Source of the DNA: Rhizobium sp. CF122
Lineage (GTDB): Bacteria > Pseudomonadota > Alphaproteobacteria > Rhizobiales > Rhizobiaceae
Direction of reading: 5' to 3'
Assembly: GCF_000282035.1 (NCBI RefSeq)
Contig: NZ_AKKA01000109.1
Span: forward strand, 1-64,000
Length of the DNA: 64,000 nucleotides
The notes under the pieces were generated by a model. It had not been told where the DNA came from, ran no database searches, and saw only the letters and a program-made list of their open reading frames with translations. Position numbers and translations under genes: made by a program. Below are positions 1 to 8,409 of this stretch, in pieces (the stretch's first letter is position 1; each line of letters begins with the position of its first letter).

Positions 1-793
1 GGGCATCGGCGGCGGGCAGCCCCGCCGAAATACGCCGGTCATCAAGCTGCAGGGCCAGCCGTGCGGCGCGGGTAGCGCCGAGGACGAGGTCATGTCGGTC
101 GACAGCGAGCAGTGCTGCCGTTGGGTTGCTGGCGGCAGGCACCATGACGAAGCGGGCTCCGGCAAAGGCGCTTCTGAAGAGATTGATTTCAATGCGCAGG
201 GCCGCGTCACGAACCATCTGACCGAGGATTCCCAACGTGACCTCGTTCACCTCGTCGCGACACGTCGATATGTCGAGCGCGGCGGCCAGTTGGCCACAAT
301 GATCCCTGATCGGCGCCGTTGTACAACTCAGATTGATATTCGAACTAAAGAAGTGCTGATCTCGCAAGATCGTCACTGAACGCTCGTCGGCAATCGCGGT
401 CCCGATGCCATTGGTGCCAATGCTCGCTTCGGTCCAAACGGACCCGGTCCACAGGCCCAATTCATGAAAATGCTTATCATCGCCAGCCACACCGCGGCGT
501 TCGAGCGCCACGCCGTTGTGATCGGTCAATATGAGGCAACAACCGCTCTTGCCCACCGTCGCAAACAAACGATCGAGTTCGGCAGACGCGTCGGCAATGA
601 GTTTCCCGGAGGCTTCCCGAGCCTTTTTCAGCTCCTGTTCGGAAAGTCGAAGCGGCGCGCGCATTTGCTCCGGGGCGAGCCTGTGCATGGCAATGCAGCG
701 CCGCCAGGACGCGACGATGGATGAGTTGGCTGCCGCCGAATCCCTCTGGGTACACGTGTAGACGTGCTCCGCATGCGCAGCGAGTTCACCCAT
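1..793 (-). CDS. AcoR-type sigma-54-dependent activator, N-terminal part (cut by left window edge)
   Basis: An open minus-strand frame starts at the ATG at 793 and runs off the left edge, showing about 264 codons. The N-terminus has the helical lead typical of AcoR-family activators (SSIVASWRRC, then LSEQELKKAREASG). A GAF-like sensor domain follows at roughly residues 60-180, with the characteristic WTEASIGTNGIGTAIAD stretch and then CTTAPIRDHCG. The AAA+ and Fis-type HTH domains expected of this family would lie outside the window. Such proteins activate sigma-54 promoters in response to a small molecule bound by GAF. The effector and target are unknown because the downstream neighbours are missing. 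The frame is recognised from conserved residues; the family call is fairly sure, the regulon is not. Confidence 0.8.
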   Translation of the reverse strand, partial: MGELAAHAEHVYTCTQRDSAAANSSIVASWRRCIAMHRLAPEQMRAPLRLSEQELKKAREASGKLIADASAELDRLFATVGKSGCCLILTDHNGVALERRGVAGDDKHFHELGLWTGSVWTEASIGTNGIGTAIADERSVTILRDQHFFSSNINLSCTTAPIRDHCGQLAAALDISTCRDEVNEVTLGILGQMVRDAALRIEINLFRSAFAGARFVMVPAASNPTAALLAVDRHDLVLGATRAARLALQLDDRRISAGLPAADA

Positions 794-899
794 TGGCTCC
801 TCCAACCAATTGTGAGACCAATTTGGCGCAAAGGCGTCGCTTTGGCAATTCCAGGCTCGGGGACGCAGGAGGTGATAGCCAAGATTGCAGGGCGCCAAC

Positions 900-917
900 T
901 GTCGCAGTATTGCGACA
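900..917. promoter_or_regulatory. Inverted repeat, probable activator-binding site
   Basis: TGTCGCA-GTAT-TGCGACA is a perfect 7-bp inverted repeat with a 4-bp centre, about 107 bp upstream of the AcoR-like gene start. Dyads of the form TGTCGCA-N-TGCGACA are what one expects for an enhancer-type site of a Fis-HTH activator. It lies between that gene and the divergent ROK gene, so it could serve either. The assignment to the neighbouring activator is inferred. Confidence 0.5.
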
Positions 918-1030
918 GACAGCCCATCGCGCCCCTGGTGCGACCGCCTGAGTGCCGTTGGCGCCAAATTCCGGTCTACCAGGCGCCAGGTTCTTGATGC
1001 AGTTGGAAAATTGCGCGATAGGTTTATCGG

Positions 1031-2155
1031 TTGCGCGTGATCTATCGCCAGCGTAGCTGCAGCTTATGGGATATCGCTTGCTTGAAAACACTTCGACGCC
1101 ATTCGATCTCCGGCGTAGCCAGGCAGCGGTCCCGACATGATGATCGTCCCGGCATCAGTCCAGTCGATATTGCCGAGCACAATTCACGAACGACCCTGAG
1201 GTTGCTACGGCGCCATGGTGCGCTGACACGTCAGGAGCTTTCCAGGGAGCTTGGCCTAACAGAACCGGCCATCACCGGAATTGTCCGCCGCCTTGGGCTG
1301 GCGGGACTCGTCACCGAACGCAAGCGCTCCACGACCGCACACTACACTGCCGCCGAATTCGGATTGCGTGCCGAAGCTCGCTACTCACTCGGCGTCCGTA
1401 TCGGCAAGCTCAATGGTGATGTCGCCTTGGTGGATTTCGCGGGCGAGGTCGTTGGCCAGGAAGCTTTCGCGACGCGCGACGATCTTATCGCCGCGCTCGC
1501 CGATCTTCGCCGAACCGCTGGTCCTTCCAAGCTTGTCGGCTGCGGTATCGCAACTTCGCCCGACACTTTCTTGGCTCGCCAAGAGTTAGAAACCGTTCTG
1601 GCCGGAGAGAGCGAGGCGCTTTTCTTCCTCGATGACACCGAGGCAGCAATCGAAGCCGAACGCGCGCTGGGTATCGGAGACCCCGAGGGCGGGATGGTCA
1701 TGATCCTTACCGATTACACGGTTCGTGCAGGTCTCCTGATAGGGGGCAGGGTGTTCCGGGGCATCCATGGACGCGCCGGACAAATTGGCGAAATGCGCTC
1801 CGGGATCGACGGAGCCAGTCTGAACGATGTTGCAACGTTGCCGTCGCTGGAAGCTGGCTCAGCCGACGAGGACAGCTGGCTCGCGACCGCCGCCCGCCAT
1901 CTGCACGAGGCAGTGCTCGCCGTTTCAGGCTTTATAGCGCCGGGCGCCATCCTCCTTGGCGGCGCCTTGCCCAATAACGTCTTGGATGCGGTGGTCGAGC
2001 GCATGTCGCAGGAACGCGACGACAAGATCCGCGACCTGGTCATTGCGCCATGGATCCAACAGATCAGACGCGCGACGTTTCCCTGGGCGGGTGTTGCGCT
2101 CGGTGCGGCCTTGCGCCCCCTGGACGCAATGGCGCTACCGGACACACGAGCATAA
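1031..2155 (+). CDS. ROK-family transcriptional regulator
   Basis: The protein combines an N-terminal MarR-like winged helix (about residues 48-95, with LTRQELSRELGLTEPAITGI) and a C-terminal ROK sugar-kinase fold (from about residue 117, YSLGVRIGKLNGDVALVD; GRAGQIGEM near residue 246). The ROK zinc motif with clustered cysteines is absent and the kinase phosphate loop is not recognisable, so it is a repressor-type ROK protein and not a sugar kinase. The first possible start is a TTG; conserved sequence begins only around residue 42, and no ATG lies between them in this frame, so the true start is uncertain. It converges with a second ROK gene 23 bp away. Its ligand is unknown, probably a sugar. 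Confidence 0.75.
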   Translation: MRVIYRQRSCSLWDIACLKTLRRHSISGVARQRSRHDDRPGISPVDIAEHNSRTTLRLLRRHGALTRQELSRELGLTEPAITGIVRRLGLAGLVTERKRSTTAHYTAAEFGLRAEARYSLGVRIGKLNGDVALVDFAGEVVGQEAFATRDDLIAALADLRRTAGPSKLVGCGIATSPDTFLARQELETVLAGESEALFFLDDTEAAIEAERALGIGDPEGGMVMILTDYTVRAGLLIGGRVFRGIHGRAGQIGEMRSGIDGASLNDVATLPSLEAGSADEDSWLATAARHLHEAVLAVSGFIAPGAILLGGALPNNVLDAVVERMSQERDDKIRDLVIAPWIQQIRRATFPWAGVALGAALRPLDAMALPDTRA

Positions 2156-2178
2156 GCCTCGACGACAGTCATGCCGTC

Positions 2179-3480
2179 CTACGCCGGTGCCAAGTTCGAC
2201 GTCTGGGCCGGATGTCCGCCGAGCGGGTTGCGAACCCGTTGTGCCGGTTCAGCGGAGGGAAGCCCGAGCCGGTGCGCGAGCGGAATTGCGGCGGCGCCAA
2301 GTGCGGCCGCATCTTCTGATCCTGCCGCCCGGTGTAGCGACGGCGCCTGCGCACCGATGCGGGCAATTTCTTCGTGCACATAAAGGAGGAGTTCGTCGAT
2401 CAGGCGAACCGGAAAACGGCCTCCTATAAGGACCCCCTCAGGGTCGACGATCATTCCTATGTTGACCACCGCTTGCGCAATCTTAACGCTCACCTTGCGC
2501 AACCATGCGCTTATGAGATTGCGGCCGGCCTCATCAAGCTCCAGGAGATCGGAGGGCGTCCTCGCCTTGATCCCATTTCGCTGTAGATGGTCAAGCAGGA
2601 TGAAGAGCGAAAACATCTCGCCGAGCGGTTGGGTGCTGCCGGCATAGGGTCCCTCATCAAAGACAACAGGCAGCCAGCCGATTTCTCCCCCGATACCACT
2701 GGCCCCCTTGTGGCGAACACCGTCGATCACCAGGCTGCCGCCAAGGCAGGCATTCGCCAAAATGTAGAAGAAACTGTCGATTTCAGTGCCAAGGCCATAT
2801 TCGATCTCGCCGAGCGCAGCAGCATTGGCATCATTGTCGATGAAGACGGGATGGTCGGAGAGTGCCTCCAAAGCGCCGCGTACGTCATAGCCATTCCAAC
2901 GCCGATATTCCGCGGGAAATCCGATCACCGGCACCTCGCCAAGCCAGTCGGGGATGGCAAGACCAATGCCTGCGAGCCGGCTTTCCTGAATGATCTTGCG
3001 ACGACGAAAGGACGAGAGCGCGTCGCCCACGAGCGCGACGAAGTCGTCTGGCAACAGAAAGCGACGCTCGTGGTGGATGCGCCCACGTACAGTGCCGACG
3101 GCGTCCACAGCAACGATCGTCAGATGGTCGCGATCGATGTTCGCGCCGATCGAGAAGACGCCGTCCGGATCGATCTCCAACTCAATGGCCGGTTGCCCCC
3201 TTAAACCGTGTCGCCGCCGCGCCTCCAGAATCAGGCCTTCATCAAGCAGCCGCTCGACAATTCGCGTCACGGCCTGTTTGGTCAACCTGGACTGCTCGGC
3301 CAGTTCCGTGCGTGAGATCGGACCACCACGATGGATCGCGGAAAGGATCATGGCCCGGTTCGCGGCTGCAGCCTGCTCCGTGTTCGAGCCCGACACCAAC
3401 ACCTTCAATCTCCCTTCTGCATCGCCCAAGCCAGTCTCAAGCGACACTATGTGATCGGCTCCAACAGGAAAAGGGGCCAT
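2179..3480 (-). CDS. ROK-family repressor of the alpha-mannoside operon
   Basis: A 433-residue ROK regulator. The winged-helix domain covers about residues 35-95 (ISRTELAEQSRLTKQAVTRIVERL) and the ROK domain about 105-410 (FSIGANIDRDHLTIVAVDAVG; FIDNDANAAALGE; GASGIGGEIGWLPV; VLIGG). It is the last gene of the minus-strand operon with alpha-mannosidase and ABC transporter genes, 27 bp downstream of the mannosidase stop. That position makes a mannose- or mannoside-responsive repressor of its own operon the natural reading. The zinc-binding cysteine cluster of canonical ROK kinases is missing. An upstream extension of about 25 residues before the HTH may mean the real start is internal. Confidence 0.85.
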   Translation of the reverse strand: MAPFPVGADHIVSLETGLGDAEGRLKVLVSGSNTEQAAAANRAMILSAIHRGGPISRTELAEQSRLTKQAVTRIVERLLDEGLILEARRRHGLRGQPAIELEIDPDGVFSIGANIDRDHLTIVAVDAVGTVRGRIHHERRFLLPDDFVALVGDALSSFRRRKIIQESRLAGIGLAIPDWLGEVPVIGFPAEYRRWNGYDVRGALEALSDHPVFIDNDANAAALGEIEYGLGTEIDSFFYILANACLGGSLVIDGVRHKGASGIGGEIGWLPVVFDEGPYAGSTQPLGEMFSLFILLDHLQRNGIKARTPSDLLELDEAGRNLISAWLRKVSVKIAQAVVNIGMIVDPEGVLIGGRFPVRLIDELLLYVHEEIARIGAQAPSLHRAAGSEDAAALGAAAIPLAHRLGLPSAEPAQRVRNPLGGHPAQTSNLAPA

Positions 3481-3507
3481 TGCCGGCCTTTCTCATCATC
3501 CCTTGAT

Positions 3508-6500
3508 TCAAGCCTTTGAAATTCGCCAGCTTTTGACCTCAAAGGGTTTCAACCCCGTGGCGGGCGTTTCAGACATCGGCTCTTCCAGGATGGTGACCGC
3601 TCCCTGGTTGCGCCAGTTGGACGGGAGCTTCAGCTCAAATGCGCCGCGGCGACCCGCCGGTTCGTAGACGCGCACAATCAGCCCGTCGCCTTCTTCCGCG
3701 GCCTTCACGGCCGAGAGTGCCGCATCGATCCCGGTTGCCCCGAGCGGCTGCCAGTTGCCGATCGCACGTCCTGACACAGGCGCCGCCAAGAGCGGTTGGT
3801 TCAGGTCTTCGGCTTCCTCCCGGATCCCGCCGTCATACCACGTCCCTTCGTGCGGCATCAGCGCATAGGTGAAGCTCTGCACTCCTTCGTCGGCAAGCGG
3901 ATCAGGATAGATCGGTGAGCGAAGAAGCGACAGACCAAGGACATTTCCCCGAACGCTGTGCCCATATTTCGCGTCGTTCAGAATGGCGACGCCAAATCCC
4001 GGTTCCGACAGGTCGGCAAATCGGTGGGCGGGCGCCTCGAACATGGCGGCATCCCAAGACGTGTTGGAGTGTGTCGGCCGTTCGACCACGCCATAGGCGC
4101 ATTCGCAGGTTGCCCGACCATTGCGAACGGCCACGCTCGTTTCGGTGCGCAAAAAGGCGCGGCGATCATGCCAATCGAGTTCGGTCTCGATATCGAGACG
4201 CCGCGCATTGGCGCCAAGCGACAACACTTGCGTGATGCGTGAATGCCGCCACGTTCTGACGATCCTGATCGCCACCCGGTGTGGCCCGTTGTCGATCACC
4301 TCGAGGCTATCGAGTGCGGTGATCTCTTCTGCGCGCTGGGCGTAGTCTTCCTCGACGTCCCAGGCATCCCAGTTGCGCGGTTTGTCTACCGGGTAGACGA
4401 AGAGGCGATTGCCACCACCCTCCAGCGCTTCGCGACCAGTCACCTTGTGAACAAGGCTGGCGATCGAACCATTTTTGGCCAAGGTGACCTTCAGAACGGC
4501 ATTTTCCAAATGCTCACTGCTGACGGAAAGGCCGGGCGCGGGCTGCAGCGCCTGGGGGTCGACGACAGCAATGCCGAGCGGCGCGATCATCGCCTCGCAG
4601 GAGACCGTTTTTCCATCGGGAAGCGTCAGCCGCAGCGGGCGTGCGGACAGGGACGGATTGATAACGAGTACGTTGTCGCCGGTGCCGGCCGGCAATTGCC
4701 CGGCGATTGCTTCCATCGCCTTGGCCTGTGCCGTGTTCCCCGCGGCGATGACGGCCTCGAGTTCGTTGGCGGCATCGACGTAGACTTCCGCGATGGACGA
4801 GCCAGGCAGGATATCATGGAATTCATTCTTCAAGACGACCCGCCACTCCGGCTCCATCGATCTGGGTCGGTCGGCTCCCATCAGATGCGCAAGTCCAAAC
4901 AGCGTCTCGGCCGTAATGAGGCTGCGTTCAGCTTTGCGATGCAGTCGCTTTACGACGCTCTGGCTGGTCAGGGTCGCGCGGTGCAGTTCGAGGTAGATTT
5001 CGCCGCGCCAGGTTGCCAGATCCTTCTCCGTTGCGCGCTCATGCGCGCCTTTGAAGAAGTCGTGCACCTTCGTCCAGCGCGCCTTCGGTAAGGTCGGAAA
5101 TGCCCGCAGTTGTTCTTCGCGGACGATCATCTCAGGCGTGACGCCGCCGCCGCCATCCCCATACCCCACCGCGAGCAGGGTCGTGTCGTGCTTGTCCTTG
5201 TCCTTGAAGTTCCGCCAGGTTGGCACAAAGCAATCCGGTCGCACGAAGCCATTATAACCATGCATTGGGTTATCGAACGTATGGGTAAGAACCCGGCTGC
5301 CATCCAGGCCCTCCCACCAGAAGAGATCGGATGGGAATTTATTGGTCTCCGACCAATTGACCTTGATGGTGAAAAAGCTGTTCATTCCGCCCTGGCGTAA
5401 CAGCTGGGGCAGGGCGCCGGAGAAGCCGAAGCAATCCGGTAGCCAGCAAACACTGTGGCGAACGCCGAATGTCTTTTCGAAATAGCGCTGTCCATAAAGA
5501 ATCTGCCGGCTAAGGCTTTCACCGGTCGGCATGTTCGTATCTGGCTCGACCCACATGCCCCCCACTGTCTCCCACTGTCCCTCTCGGGCACGCTCGATAA
5601 TGCGGCGCAAAAGTGTTGGATCGTCCTGCGCGATTTGCGCGTAGTAGTGAGCAGTCGACTGATTGAAGCGAAAATCGGACGACTGTTCCATCAGAGAAAG
5701 CGCGGTATGGAAGGTGCGGCGTATCTTCCGCCTCGTTTCGCCATAGGGCCAGAGCCAGGCCAGATCGATATGCGCGTGTCCCGTCAGCGCGATCTCGCCC
5801 TGTGGCGGGAACCGTTCACGCAGTCTCTTCAGCCGCGCAAGCAGCGTCTCGTAGGCAAAAACCACGCTGGCGCGCTCGGCCTGATTGAGCCCCTCCGGTG
5901 ACACTTCTAGCGGCGGCAATTGCCAGATCTTTTGCTGCATCGGGGAAGGGGCGGTGCGCGCCACGTAGGCTGCGGTTGCCGACGGCCATTCCAATCCACG
6001 CATCGTATCCTCGGCGATATCGAGCAAGTGCGGAACCACCTCATGCTGTTCGAGAATATCCACTGCCTCGCAGATCTGGCGCAGAAGCAGCCAAAGCTTG
6101 TCGACTGCCGTATCCAGCCAGATCAGCGCTGCGCGCTCCAGCTTCGGACCGCGCACTGGCTCCCCGAACGGCAAGCGTGCCACCGTCTCCGATGCGATCT
6201 GGACATTCCGCGAAGGGAGGAGGAATTCCCGGTGATATGGATCGAGGCCAAGCCTCTTTTCGTTCCCTGCCTCATCGGTGATCGTGATCAGGCTTTCCCC
6301 GCCGAGATCGAGCGAAAGACGAGCATCTTCCAGCGGCCAATGGCCGGGCAGTTTAGCAGTCGCCGCAAAATGAACGGTACCGTCGCTGCGCGGCCATGGT
6401 GCGCCGATGGCAATCGGCTCTCCGCCGAATGTCCAGCCGTCGATCTGGACGGTTTCACGCGAGCGCCAGTATTCGAGTTCCGCGGAACGGGCACGGATGC

Positions 6501-6531
6501 GTTCAAGGCGTTGGAGCAGCGTAAGCGTCAT
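3508..6531 (-). CDS. Alpha-mannosidase, glycoside hydrolase family 38
   Basis: A 1007-residue protein with the GH38 hallmarks. GHAHIDLAWLWPYGE near residue 251 supplies zinc-binding His and Asp. CWLPDCFGFSGALPQ near residue 365 carries the nucleophile Asp. A long beta-sandwich C-terminal half follows. It should hydrolyse terminal alpha-mannosyl residues; no signal peptide is seen, so it acts in the cytoplasm on imported oligosaccharide. I chose the ATG at 6531 over one 45 bp upstream because conserved family sequence starts here (MTLTLLQRLERI). It lies 28 bp after the second permease gene and 27 bp before the ROK repressor, in one operon. Confidence 0.92.
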   Translation of the reverse strand: MTLTLLQRLERIRARSAELEYWRSRETVQIDGWTFGGEPIAIGAPWPRSDGTVHFAATAKLPGHWPLEDARLSLDLGGESLITITDEAGNEKRLGLDPYHREFLLPSRNVQIASETVARLPFGEPVRGPKLERAALIWLDTAVDKLWLLLRQICEAVDILEQHEVVPHLLDIAEDTMRGLEWPSATAAYVARTAPSPMQQKIWQLPPLEVSPEGLNQAERASVVFAYETLLARLKRLRERFPPQGEIALTGHAHIDLAWLWPYGETRRKIRRTFHTALSLMEQSSDFRFNQSTAHYYAQIAQDDPTLLRRIIERAREGQWETVGGMWVEPDTNMPTGESLSRQILYGQRYFEKTFGVRHSVCWLPDCFGFSGALPQLLRQGGMNSFFTIKVNWSETNKFPSDLFWWEGLDGSRVLTHTFDNPMHGYNGFVRPDCFVPTWRNFKDKDKHDTTLLAVGYGDGGGGVTPEMIVREEQLRAFPTLPKARWTKVHDFFKGAHERATEKDLATWRGEIYLELHRATLTSQSVVKRLHRKAERSLITAETLFGLAHLMGADRPRSMEPEWRVVLKNEFHDILPGSSIAEVYVDAANELEAVIAAGNTAQAKAMEAIAGQLPAGTGDNVLVINPSLSARPLRLTLPDGKTVSCEAMIAPLGIAVVDPQALQPAPGLSVSSEHLENAVLKVTLAKNGSIASLVHKVTGREALEGGGNRLFVYPVDKPRNWDAWDVEEDYAQRAEEITALDSLEVIDNGPHRVAIRIVRTWRHSRITQVLSLGANARRLDIETELDWHDRRAFLRTETSVAVRNGRATCECAYGVVERPTHSNTSWDAAMFEAPAHRFADLSEPGFGVAILNDAKYGHSVRGNVLGLSLLRSPIYPDPLADEGVQSFTYALMPHEGTWYDGGIREEAEDLNQPLLAAPVSGRAIGNWQPLGATGIDAALSAVKAAEEGDGLIVRVYEPAGRRGAFELKLPSNWRNQGAVTILEEPMSETPATGLKPFEVKSWRISKA

Positions 6532-6559
6532 AATGATATCCTGCGATTTGAAACAAAGA

Positions 6560-7393
6560 TCAGCCCTTGACGGCACCTGCCGTCATCGCGCCGAGGATGA
6601 GCCGTTGAAGGGAAAGGAAGGCGACGATCGCCGGTACGACCGATACCAGGCAGGCCGCGGCCAGGAGTTGAATGGAAGAATCATTCTGCGTTCCGGCATA
6701 TTGGAAAATCCCAACGCCGATCGGCATCAGAGATTCCTTGCTGATAAGCAAAAAGGGTACGAGGAACTGCGACCAGCCGGCAATCACGGTAATGATGAAG
6801 GCAGATGCAATACCGGGAGTCGATAGCGGCAATATGATCCGCCAGAAAACCGCGAAATGGCTGCACCCATCGATGAACGCCGCCTCGTCGAGGCTGCGAG
6901 GAATGCCGTCGACGAAGCCCTTCAGGATCCAGGTTACCATCGGCACCGCAAGCGCGATATAGACCATTGCCGCGCCGAAATGGCTGTCTGTCAGACCGAT
7001 GGCCGCCATGTAGCGATAAAGCGGCACCATGATGACGAGCGGCGAGATCATCTGGAAGGCGAGCAGGACCATCATCCATGGGCCCTTCCCGCGGAACGGA
7101 AAGCGCGAGAAGGCGTAAGCCGCCGGCAGTGCCACCACCAGGCAGCCGATGGCGCTTGATGTCGACAGGATCAAGGCATTCCAGAGGTATCCGGCAAACT
7201 TGTCCGAGGACAGAATAGTCGCGAAGTTATCGAGGGTAGGGGCTTTCGGAATGAACCGACTGACGCCGAGAAACACTTCCTTGCGCGTCCTGAGCGCCAA
7301 TGAAAGAAGCCACAGCAATGGCCAGGCAAAGAACAGGAACGTAGCAGCCAGAAAAATGTAGCTGAATAGATCGCCGAGCCTATCTTCTCTCAT
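6560..7393 (-). CDS. Sugar ABC transporter permease (MalG type)
   Basis: A 277-residue inner-membrane permease of the binding-protein-dependent carbohydrate family, with about six hydrophobic segments. The cytoplasmic EAA loop reads DEAAFIDGCSHFAVFWRIILPLSTPGI near residue 190. Its ATG overlaps the TGA of the upstream permease gene (ATGA at 7390-7393), indicating translational coupling. A longer open frame extends upstream but is only the other reading of the first permease, so it was not used. With the neighbouring permease it should form the membrane channel for an alpha-mannoside. Confidence 0.9.
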   Translation of the reverse strand: MREDRLGDLFSYIFLAATFLFFAWPLLWLLSLALRTRKEVFLGVSRFIPKAPTLDNFATILSSDKFAGYLWNALILSTSSAIGCLVVALPAAYAFSRFPFRGKGPWMMVLLAFQMISPLVIMVPLYRYMAAIGLTDSHFGAAMVYIALAVPMVTWILKGFVDGIPRSLDEAAFIDGCSHFAVFWRIILPLSTPGIASAFIITVIAGWSQFLVPFLLISKESLMPIGVGIFQYAGTQNDSSIQLLAAACLVSVVPAIVAFLSLQRLILGAMTAGAVKG

Positions 7394-8322
7394 ACCGGCT
7401 CTCCTCGTGGAAGGAAGCGCGCGTAAACAAGCGCCAGGCTGAGACTGATGACGAGCATCAGGATCGATAACACAGCGCCGGCCGCAAGGTCGTAGTTTCG
7501 AAACACGACATTGAACGTGTAGAGCGAAAGCACTTCGGTTGCTCGTCCCGGCCCGCCGCCCGTCAGCGAGATGATGGCGTCGAAGGTGTTCAGCGTCTGG
7601 ATCGTGATGAGGATCATGTTGACCAGGATCGCGGTGCGCAGTTGCGGCAGGGTGATATAGAACATGCGTTGCCGTGCATTGGCGCCGTCCATCTCGGCAG
7701 CCTCGTAGAGCTCGGGATCGATCGCTTTGATGGCCGCATACATGACAACCATCGAGAAGGCCGTCCCGCGCCAGACATTGGAGATCACGACGGACCACAT
7801 GACCATGGCGGGATCGGAGAGCCACTGTACCGGCGCAGCCCCCACCATCCGTAGCAGGCTGTTCAGGCCGCCGAAGGGCGCCTCGTTGAACAGCATCTTC
7901 CAGATAATGCCACCGGCAATGCCGGGCACGACCCATGCGACGAGCGCCGTGGTTCGCACGATGGTCGATCCAAACAGGCCCCGCTTCTCGCTGCGCACGA
8001 CGACCTGAGCGATGAAGAACCCGAGCACCTGTTGCGCGACGACACTGGACGCCGTGAACACGAAGGTGACCCATAGTATCTGGACAAGTTCGGGTTTCGA
8101 TAGCGTATGGATGATCGTCTGCAGCGTATATTGCTCATCGGTACCGACGAGCGAAATGTTCGTGAACGCAAAGCGGAACACGTCGAGCAGCGGATAGAGG
8201 TAGAAGACGCCCAGCACGAAAATGAGCGGAACAAGCCAGGGTAGGGGCGAAGGATTGCGCCGGCGCAAGGTACCTACGCCAAGCCTTTGGGGACGTTCGG
8301 CCGCAATGCTAGCATTCATCAT
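7390..8322 (-). CDS. Sugar ABC transporter permease (MalF type)
   Basis: A 310-residue permease. After a short basic N-terminus, six hydrophobic helices follow (for example WLVPLIFVLGVFYLYPLLDV near residue 29). The EAA motif reads YEAAEMDGANARQRMFYITLPQLR near residues 205-228, and the family's SLTGGGPGRATEVLSLY stretch is near residue 252. It is the first of the two permease genes after the binding protein and overlaps the second by 4 bp. Import specificity is inferred from the adjacent alpha-mannosidase. Confidence 0.9.
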   Translation of the reverse strand: MMNASIAAERPQRLGVGTLRRRNPSPLPWLVPLIFVLGVFYLYPLLDVFRFAFTNISLVGTDEQYTLQTIIHTLSKPELVQILWVTFVFTASSVVAQQVLGFFIAQVVVRSEKRGLFGSTIVRTTALVAWVVPGIAGGIIWKMLFNEAPFGGLNSLLRMVGAAPVQWLSDPAMVMWSVVISNVWRGTAFSMVVMYAAIKAIDPELYEAAEMDGANARQRMFYITLPQLRTAILVNMILITIQTLNTFDAIISLTGGGPGRATEVLSLYTFNVVFRNYDLAAGAVLSILMLVISLSLALVYARFLPRGEPV

Positions 8323-8368
8323 CGATCAATCCGGTCCATTGTCCTTAAAGGATGCCGCCAGTCGGAGC

Positions 8369-8400
8369 CGGCGGCGCAAAGGAGGGACTCTGCGCCGCCG
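8369..8400 (-). promoter_or_regulatory. Intercistronic hairpin between binding-protein and permease genes
   Basis: A perfect 10-bp inverted repeat (CGGCGGCGCA / TGCGCCGCCG) with a 12-nt loop sits in the 87-bp gap between the solute-binding protein stop and the permease start. No long T-run follows on the minus strand, so it is more likely a partial terminator or 3'-end stabiliser that leaves the binding protein in excess over the permeases. Confidence 0.55.
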
Positions 8401-8409
8401 ATCGATCCC

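Noticed and set aside
6560..8074. A 504-codon minus-strand frame covering both permease genes
   Set aside because: Only the part after 7393 encodes a permease; the upstream part is the other frame of the first permease, and the ATGA overlap gives the true start.
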